Source of the DNA: Cornus controversa
Lineage: Eukaryota > Streptophyta > Magnoliopsida > Cornales > Cornaceae
Assembly: GCA_026545225.1 (NCBI GenBank)
Contig: CM048845.1
Coordinates: 61,322,033-61,386,032 of the forward strand
Length of the DNA: 64,000 nt
Direction of reading: 5' to 3'
Shown here in pieces: positions 51,201 through 61,219 of the stretch. The notes beneath the pieces are model-generated. The model saw nothing but the letters and a program-made list of their open reading frames with translations. It was not told the origin of the DNA and made no database searches. Each line of letters opens with the position of its first letter. Position 1 is the stretch's first letter. A program made the translations under genes and the position numbers.

Positions 51201-54200
51201 TGAAAGCTTGTTTTATTTATTTGCTTTTTTTACGTCAGTTTTATTACAGAAAGCTGTTTGAGTTAGAGAGTTGGTTTGTTGGCTGATAAAACTTAAAATT
51301 AGCTGCTGAAAATTTATAGAGCTGAATTTTTAAGTGTAAAATTTTTAATTTATGATTTCTTTTAGGGATAAAATTTTCCTGCTCAGTAACAACTTCGAAC
51401 AGATTCTCACTATGTGTTTTTAGAGATAAGTGATAATTGAAGATCCACTTACATAAAATTTTAACTCACTTTGAGTGGAATTTATTTATTTTTAAGTGAC
51501 TCTCAAATTACATTATCAAACACAGTTCATTGCAAAACATGTTCAGTTGCAAGTGCTGAGTTGGTCTATTAAACAGCGCCTTAGTATGGGCAATGCTTCA
51601 GTGATATGTAATAATATCATAATTGTAGAAGTTTTGTGATAAATTTGCCTGCTTTCTGTAATGGATGAAATACTCATTGAAATAGACTATAAACATGAAA
51701 TTAAATTTATGGGTAATAGAAAAATAGAAATTTGGGTACATATTTTGAGTAGATTACTATTTAAATGTTTAGAGGCTGTTGCTTGGTTCAACGTTTGAAC
51801 ATTAGTGCTACTAGTCTGAGTTTGAGCCTTAGACAGCCACCTTTTCAAATATGAAAGGTTCCCAAGATGTGGGACCAGGATTGGGTAACGTCCCTTTTGT
51901 AGTAATATGAACGTGTAGTATGTGTTAATAGTAGTATTGAAGACTTGCACTATGAAAAAGTCTATCAGTTATCCCATGCATAATGTTGTCTATGGTTAAT
52001 ATTAAAATTCATAATTTTTTTTTCAATTATTTCTGTTTTTAGTCATGACAAGGTTGTGAGGTGGTACTTTATTGTTGCGGTGGTACACAGTTAGGGAATT
52101 GTTTACAGAGCAATTGAGACTTTTGTAATGAAATATGTACTAAGAAATCACAAATTGATATACTAACATGATAAAGGACACACATGACATAACTATGACT
52201 ATAGTATAAGAAACTGTGAGAGAACTAGCTGAACATTTATTTACTGTTGGCTTAAATTGGGGACTCAAATACGTCATTTTGAGTTCTTTATTCTTTTGGG
52301 TAAATTGGCGAAATTGTAAATTTGTGGGGGATTTTGTTGATAGTTTGAGATTATAGATGGCTGTGTTAGGCCTTTTGTGTATTTCCTTTGGAGCACTCCC
52401 CTCTTGAGTGCCTTTAATGAAATTTTACTTGTCAAAAAAAAAAATTGTGTAGATCATATATTTTTTGTTTAGTTACGGATGAACTAACAAAGCTATTGCT
52501 GGGTAAGGTTCTATGGTGTATGATTTTGCTGAATATTGTTTTATTTGATAAAACTAGAGTAGCAATAATCGTTAAGTCAGGGTTTGGAAAGAAGCTCTAG
52601 TTTAAGATGGGTGGGGCAAAACAAAATATATGAAATTTAACTTCAGCAAAATTAAAAACACAGGCGGGGATGTAGTGAGTATCGAGTGTCAAGAAATAGC
52701 AGAAAGCGAACTTAATATATTTTTTTTACTTGAGCTTGATGATTCACAAAAAGGGATAAATTAAAGATTATCTCAAGTTAAAGCATGAGGGTTAAATGGA
52801 GTTCCTTTTTGCATATTCGTGATTGATGTGTACCTCCAAAATTTAAAGGTAAATTCTATAAAAAGTACTTATTAGACTAGTCAGATTTTGTGGGAAAGAA
52901 TTTTGGGCCGCGAAGAAATAGAAATGCACATGATCGAAATGCAGATGTTGAGAATATTGAGATGGTATTCGAAAAAAGATGAGATAAGATTGGGGTTGTT
53001 TTGTTAGGTGCAAACCGCTCCAATGCGGTCCATATTGAGGTTAATGCAAAGGGAAGGAAGAGCGAGACTAATTTGGGTTGAGATAATAAGAAAAGATATG
53101 ATAGTATGTGGTTTGGTTGAAGTTATGGTCTTACAGTATAATGGTGAAATAGAGTTTTGTAGACGACCTCAAATACTTGGGTAGTGGCTCTATTCAGTTG
53201 GGTTGAGTAAAGTTGAGCACTTCGTAATCTTTGAGTTTTGACCTTAAGATTTTTAGCAACACTGAAAATTCTCATCACAACAATTTTGGTGACTGCTTGT
53301 TTATTGTGGACAAGTATCTCACTATATGATACTGCCACCAGATTGTTCATTTATGTATACTAAAAATTTGGTCCAATAATGTTGGGTTGAGAACTTAAGA
53401 TCTGTAACAGAAATTCTTCCAATGTGATTCATACTTGTTCCCGATATATGCATTAAGTCTATTTATTATTGAGTGCTTTGCTGATATATTAATTTCTCTG
53501 TTGGATGATATTGAATTTTGGTGCATAATCTGTCATCCTTAAATCTCAAGTCAAGTTCATTTGAGGATTACATGTGAGTCTGTAATCTCTAGTCATAGTT
53601 GCATCTCAAGTTCATATGAGGATTACATGCGTGCTACTGGAAATGCAATTTTGCTTTTCAGTTTTTTGTTTTTTTAAATTATTTGATATGGTTTTGGGTT
53701 AGAGTCTGATGTGTTGACAGGGATATTGGTAGTTAATGAATCCGAAACTTGACTTTTAGCGCAAGTACTACCATGCGGTTACTGTCTTTTGTGCAAATGG
53801 AATCGTCCTCACGGAATTAACTAGTACTTCTAATAAAGGGTAACAAACTTTGTTGAAAGAGCATGGAATGTGTTTATATTTGAGTGAGTTATGACCTTAC
53901 TTATTTTATTAAGCATATGCAAAAAGTGTCCGTGTATGTCAAAGATGCAATGCTACTAACTTTTTTGATATGTGCCTTTCTGGGATGCCTAAGACTAATT
54001 GCATTCATCAACAAAATATTTTCAATTTGAAAATTAGCTATCTTCTGTTGTAAGAACCTTTAAGTTCTTTCATGCTTGCTTTATGACAGCATGCTATTTG
54101 TTCACCTCTTGCTTCTTTTTCTTAGTCTGGCTGTCTCTACATGGTCTTTTTCTCTCATATTGTTTTTGTCTTGTTGCTTTCTACAGGTTTCCATTTATAT

Positions 54201-57200
54201 TCTTTTTCTGGACATCCTGTCTCAATTAGTTGTTTGCTTCTAATTGTTTCATTTAGAGTTCCGAAAAATTCTTTAAATTTTTGTTTCTAATTGTTTTTTT
54301 TGTTTCTTTTTCCAATTCTTAAATCTTTCCACTTTTGCAGTCTTTGGCTGAGAAAGGAGGGTCTGATCTTGAGAAAATAACAGCTCATCCAAACTTTTTC
54401 CTTCTTGCGACAATGAATCCTGGTGGCGATTATGGTAAAAAGGAACTATCTCCAGCTCTTCGCAATCGTTTTACTGAGATCTGGGTTCCCCCTGTTATTG
54501 ACCTAAATGAGCTTAGAAGTATTGCTTTACAGAGGTATGTGTATCATGAGAATATGTTATAAGAAGCAAGTTCATTTACATCAAATATTACTTGCAGAAA
54601 TTTGCCCTTATTTTTCTTTTATATTTGCAGAATTTCAGACACAGAACTCTCATGCGTTGTTGATCCTATGCTGAATTTCTGGGAAGTATGTTGAATTACA
54701 CTCTCTCTATGTTTGTACAAAGATTTTCTTCATTCCTTTTCAAACTTTGATTTGTTAAAGATTATTTTTACTATATATTGTTTCATGACAGAGTTGATTT
54801 GTTGCACCTGAATTGCCTATCTAATTATATCAACAGGATTAGTTTTTGAAATTAAAGTTTAAGCCTTAGAATTAGTTCTCTTATTGGTTACAGCACTTAG
54901 TGAAAATTACTTCCGAAACGTATATTTGGGAACAGTGGTTGTTAGAGGTCCTAAAATATCACTCCCTTCGTCCCAAAATAATTGTCCCATTTTTGGAAGT
55001 TAAAGCTGAATATAGCTCTTCAAAATTAGGATTTTGTGAACTTTCCTGAAATCAATAATGTAAATCTTTTATGTTTTTGAAGGTCGGCGACATTAGCACC
55101 CGTACTTCAGCTGGCTTTGCCCTATCTAATCATCTCTTCTTTTTCAAATGGATGTGTAGGAAAATCTAGAAGTCTGATCAATATCCATTTCTTTTTAAAG
55201 CTTTTAGTTCTATAAGGTGAAATACGGGAATTACATGAACGATACTGCTTTTATTTTTTTATAGGAAATGATAACTTGCATGACCAGGGGGTTGCTAGGG
55301 CAAGAAATGAAGTCACAGATAAGCCTTGTCCACTAGGCTAGTCAGTGTGTTGGAGAAGTTCAACATAAAACCAGAAGTCTCAGCAATAGATAGTATGAAA
55401 GAAAAGCAATTCTAGTCCTTGCTAAAATCATAATTTATAGGATATAATTACCAGAAAATGATAAGCGACTGTCAGATATCAGTTGCCATTGTTGCTGCAA
55501 GATTTACCCTTACTATGACTGGGAATAAATTGACGTGTGTCCGCTTTGTGCAAATAATGATCACAGTTAGGTTTATATCCGGTCCTCTCTCTTAGCACCT
55601 TGTATTGGTGGGGACCAAATGACCAATGCAGGACTGACACCGAGTAACGCCTTTTTACAAATCATATATTGATATAGTAATTTTGTGTTGCCGAGAATAT
55701 TGTTGTCTTTGTTTTCAGTCTTCCTGCTGTTGTTATTTTTGTTCATAATTGTTACTACTGATATTAATTGTCTTTCTATGATTCTAGAAGCAACTACAAT
55801 TATGTGAAACTATTATGAGCTTCTTTTATATGTTAATAGCATTTGTACTTGCTTGATGTCACAGTTATGATTGATTTTGTATAACTTTTTAGCAATACAT
55901 CAACCATAAGAATTGTTTTTTCTTCTACCTGACAGTGGTTCAACCAGTTACAGACAGGAAGAACGCTTACTGTGAGAGATCTATTGTCTTGGATTGCTTT
56001 TATTAATGTGATTTCGAGAAGTTTACAACCTGAGCTTGCATTTGTACATGGAGCTTTCCTTGTTTTGCTTGATGGACTAAGTTTAGGTAAGCCTAGTTTT
56101 CTTATGGTGGTACCATCTTTTCCGTAATATTTGCATATCATTTTCTTTTATATGAATAAAATTAATCTTCTGAAGAAGGTAGTTTTGGATGAGGTCAGTT
56201 CTCTATAAATGTGTTATTGATATCAATAAACTTTACTTTACTTTGTTGTATTACATTCTTGGAAATTTGTGTAATTAGGATTGTTCCGTAAATGGGAGAA
56301 GCTCTTCTTTTCTGTTTGAATTTTCATGTCTTTCATTTTCCTCCCGCCATGCCTTCTGTTGGGTTATCTGTTGTGTTGTCATGGCACAATGAAATGTTTC
56401 CTTCCGACCTTCTGTGGCTGCTAGTATGTGTGCACATGCTTGTGTGTGTGTGGTTGGAGTGGTTAGGGCAAAGTTGTTACAAGCTTTTGATGATTTTCAA
56501 AATTTTGTTAAAGATTAAATATTTTTTTACATTTGATGAAACTACTATGGTCACAAGATCTCTGTAAGAAACGAACCGGTTAGGATATTTCCTTTTAATT
56601 CTAGCGAAATGGAATTTGTTGGCTACATGAATTCTCCTTTTCCAACCTATTCTATTATTTGTCATGTCTTCTCTAATTTAACCTTTTGAAATCATTTTAA
56701 AAACTCCTTAAATTAATTAAAGAGATATTCTACTTATCCCTGGCCTCCTAGTAAATAATCAATCGACACATGTTGTTGCCCTAGATAGAGTGGAATGTAA
56801 TAGTAAGACTTGCGTAGCTGGCCCTGAATACTTGGAACCAGGGCTCTGTTGAGTTGAACTGTGTACTTGGACTGATGTAGCGGATTCTGATATGAATAAT
56901 TTGTGTAGAGATGAATACTCACTCAAATGGCTCATTCAGAATTCTTGAAACTAAACTCTATGTATTCCTATCCCACTTGTGGTGTGTTTGATTTTTTTTT
57001 CTTTTTTAAACATGAATCCCCCTTTTTATATGATACTGCATAGTTTTGAATTTTGCTAATTGGAATACTTAGTAATTGCTTCCATTTATTGGCTTTATGT
57101 TCTTACAATGATGTTTAGGTCCTGATAGTTTGGCGTGCAAATGTCTTTTTTTAGTTAAACAGTGTTGTCTGCCAAGTGTGTGGGAGCATCTTTTTCTTTT

Positions 57201-60200
57201 TAGGTATATGAGTAAAGAAATAATATAAAATAGGTACTATCTGCAAAACAATAGGATGGCATATCCTCTAGATGCAAAAAATGTACCAAAGGTGGATTTG
57301 TTTCTTAACCCTGCATCTACTTACATCACAAGAAAATTTGAAAATTGCTTTTGCTCCTATGGTGATTGTAGTGTAACACTGTTATTTATGTTGATACCGT
57401 ACTCCAAACTCATAAAATTCTAAAGATACATTATAAAATTGAAGCTCATCATAGCTTCAATTCGAAGTGTCAAACTGCTCTTCAAAGTGTTGGTGAAGCA
57501 ATTGCCAAGGGCGATAGCTGGTTTTTGGAATACTAGTCCTTTTTACCAAAAGAATAGTTTTAGTTAGTTTTGTTAATTGACAATAACCTGTCCTTATTTG
57601 TTTTTCTGCTTTCTGGGTAGTGGGTCATTGGCATCATTGCATTTATGTATTTTCAGAGCTTTTCTTGTTTCCATTCTCTCTTTCAAGACACTCTATTCTT
57701 TTGCACATGTTTTCCAGGTACAGGTATTTCAAAAAGTGAGGCTGGAGAGTTGAGGGACAGATGCCTGTCTTTTCTTCTGGAACAACTAAAGGTTCATAGT
57801 TTGCTTTTGAAAGTGTGAATCCGTGGATTTATCTGATATACACATTTTGATCTTGCAACTATTTTCAAAAAGTGTAAATGTGTTACTTTGTGATCTACAC
57901 ATTATGCACTTGGTACTATTTTGTTTGCTGCTTCTCCTAGCTCCAGGAGTTTGTTTGGAATTTTCATAGTAGCCCAATTGCGTCCAATTGGAACAGGCTA
58001 TTATATTTCAGTTGAACTAATGTAATTTGGTTTTACAATTAACAATGGGTTTCTTTTAGGTGAATTTTCCAAACGTGTTGAACTTCCTGACAAGAAGCAT
58101 TAGGCTTGCTGAAAAAGGAAACCTTAGATGAGGCAAGATGTATTCTGCAGTCTTCTATGTTTCCTATTCAGCTCCTACCTTTGGCATCTTCTGTATTAAA
58201 GTCTGCATCTTTTATGGGAGTAGAAAATAGATTTTTACTAGGCCATAAAATTGTAGAGATCTTCAGTCATGAAATCTGCATTTAGAGCATATCATCTAAC
58301 CATCTTTGCTCAGGTTGAACATGGAATAGCGAGTTACTTCTCCCACTCATCCGGGCACACTTGTACAGAGGACTTTTTTAGGAGTTGACCAAGTCCTGGA
58401 GTGCCGTTCTTATCTTAGTATTGTTAAAACTGGAAAGCTTCATACATGCATATGAAATTATGCATTATAGCATTCCATGCTGAAGTGATGATTTTAGTCG
58501 TGCCTGTATGACATATGTAAACTATATGTTCCAAAAAAGTTGGAAGTACTGGTTATATATACACACACACCCCCACTGCAGAAACTATTTACTTTGGGAA
58601 ATGGCCCTTTATGGGTTTTCAGTATTATGCTTTATTTAATAACGATATTAAATGATCAAGATTGACATGCCTTCTTTGTTTGAACAGGTGGGCAACTCTA
58701 GTTTGGTTGACTCCAATCTGTCCACGATGGAAAATTATGGGTGGGGCGATATTAAAATGCCTGGCACTATTTCATGCAATGATGACAGGCCATGTGACAG
58801 TCTTTTTGGTATCCATCCATTCTACATTGAGAAAGGTAAGAGATAATAGTGGCAGTTCTTTTTTATTTTCATTGAGAGAGAGCCAAAACATCGTAGATCT
58901 GTCTTTACAATTAGAAAATAATAAACTGCTTAGTTGTATAAAGGGTTTGGTGGTAAGTTGTGTGGAGATGTGTAGGACTGCTTGCCTAGACTTCAAAACT
59001 TCAACATCTGGTCAAACTTTGTACATGATTCAAGCGTTGATCCATGGTCAAGTTTTGGTCTGGGAATTTTTTATCAACACTAGTAAATGGACGAGGATGG
59101 ACGCCAAAGCACGATACCATATTGAGATGCATGACCTAGCAAGGGAACCACTTTTAAATAAGATGTGTAGGACCGCTTGCCTAGACTTCAACCCTTCAAC
59201 ATCTGGTCAAACTTCATACATGACTCAAGCGTTGATCCATAGTCAACAAGTTTTGGTCTGGGAAAATTTTAAAAACACTACCGTAGGATTTACGAATTCA
59301 TGGAACACTGTAAACTTATGGAAACATAGAATGAAATTTAGTAGGTTTAAAGAGTTAAGGATTGGATTGAATATCACTAGTACATCATGCCAAATGCTTA
59401 GACAATAATGAAAACTAAAAATCAGTTAAATCAGTTTTTTACCAAAACCTATGAAATATCATCTAAAGGCTTGTTGAAAATAATGTATATATTAACCATA
59501 TGGTGGTAAGATCCATCAAGGCACCCAATACTTATGAAAGCAATTACCCATTGCAGTCTCACTTACATAGGGTGCTGGGAGATTAAGACTAGAGAGAGAT
59601 TAGGATGCTGGGAGGTTAAGACTAGAGATAGATTTTGGGGCTGGGAAGTTAAGATAAGAGATATTACAGTGCTGGGAGGTTAAGACTAGAGATAGGTCTT
59701 ATATTTGGCATTATTGTTTAACAAAGTGACTGCTCCCGGACTTGAACCTGCTTTCATGCTTGTTAGTCTGAGCTTTTATCAATCGGGTCAAGCAATGACC
59801 CTACCCAATGCTTGTGGCTTATATTGGCTAACTTAACAAACTTAGGATTTCATAAAGCATATTACATATATATACACACTAAGGGTAATTTTGTATATTA
59901 CATAAATATAAGGGTAAAATGGTATTTTTGCATTATAAACAGGGTCCCGCCCCACACCTGTGCAGTTTTCACCATAAAACCATTCCCAACCCAAAACCAT
60001 TAGACGGGACCCATAACCATTTAAACAGGACGGGACAGGTACCTGAAATGGCGGGCTATTTTGCCATCCTTAAACATGTCTATATCTCAACTTATAAGGA
60101 CAACATTGCAGTACAACTCATGTCAATGGGGAATTGAAGTAGAATCCCTGTACTCTGACACTGATATTCTTTAAAATTATATCTAGAATTTTTTTAAAAA

Positions 60201-61179
60201 AGTTGTAAATTGATAAAGTTGTTGGATTTCATTAAGTTTTGACAAATTTTCGTTAGTGCTGGTGAAATCATCACATGATGGTCTAGTGGTATGGAGTGAG
60301 CCTAAAATCTGTAAAAGTTTGGATTAGTTTTGAAGTGCTTTGATGTTTCTATGAGTTCAAGGGCCATATACAGCTTTGAAATTACCCTAAAGTTCTGTTT
60401 CAGGCTTATTAAAAGCACATATGCTTCGTTGGAATCATTATGAGATTGTTTGATTGAAATATTGTTCTTCTTCTGAAACTTGTAGCTATTATTTCTGTGG
60501 ATTTTGGAAGCATAATAAATCTGTACCCCAGTTCTACATCTACCATTAAATTTGAAACTTAAATATCAAGATGGTGTTATATACCGGTTTTGGATTTATT
60601 TTGGTCACTCTCTTAAAATTAAGGTCGGACCTTGGTGTGGTGGCAAATGCCCTTGCCCAAAGCGATGGTTGCGGGTTTGAGACTTGGGAGCAGCCTCTCC
60701 AAAAATGGGGGGTAAGACTTGCGACATCCACCTCTCCCAGACCCCGTTCAAGCGGGAGCCTTGTGCATTGGATACGACCTTTTTTACTCTCTAAAAATTA
60801 ATGACTCTTAATGGTGGGCCCTAACACAATGGTAAGGTTGCTCCATTGCAACCTGGAGGTTGCGGGTTCGAAATGGGAAACAACCTTTCTGCATGCGGAG
60901 GTAAGGCTGCGTATATCTAACCCCTCCTAAATCCCGCAGTGGTGGGAGCCTCGTGCACTGGGATCTTAAGCTCATATTATAAATCTTCAAGTAATTAGGA
61001 AGTTGTAGAGTTAGAAATTAGGGTTAGGTTACTGATTAAGGAGGAGAAGAGGAAATGGAGAAGAGAAATTGGAAATCTCAAACTTACCCTTATATCTTAT
61101 ATATATATATATGTACATGAATACAAGATTAGGAAAAGACTAAAATGCCCCCTGAGGGTAAACTAACTACATATGTGCA

Positions 61180-61219
<40 letters not shown>

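Larger units (their letters stand above)
51187..54340 (+). other. MDN1 intron 21, 3.15 kb
   Basis: Exon 21 ends ERKL and exon 22 resumes SLAEKGG in phase. Apart from the two LINE remnants, the intron is AT-rich unique DNA. Several clusters of GTT/TTGTTT-rich sequence precede the acceptor CTTTTGCAG. No additional exon was seen. Confidence 0.8.

Noticed and set aside
58662-59408. 248-codon open frame overlapping MDN1 exon 26
   Set aside because: It runs in a different frame from the MDN1 exon and passes through repeated intron DNA; the MDN1 frame has conserved phase and a good donor at 58836.
60623-60965. Pol III boxes as functional tRNA genes
   Set aside because: A and B boxes sit in SINE heads without a foldable tRNA body, with Au-family 3' parts.
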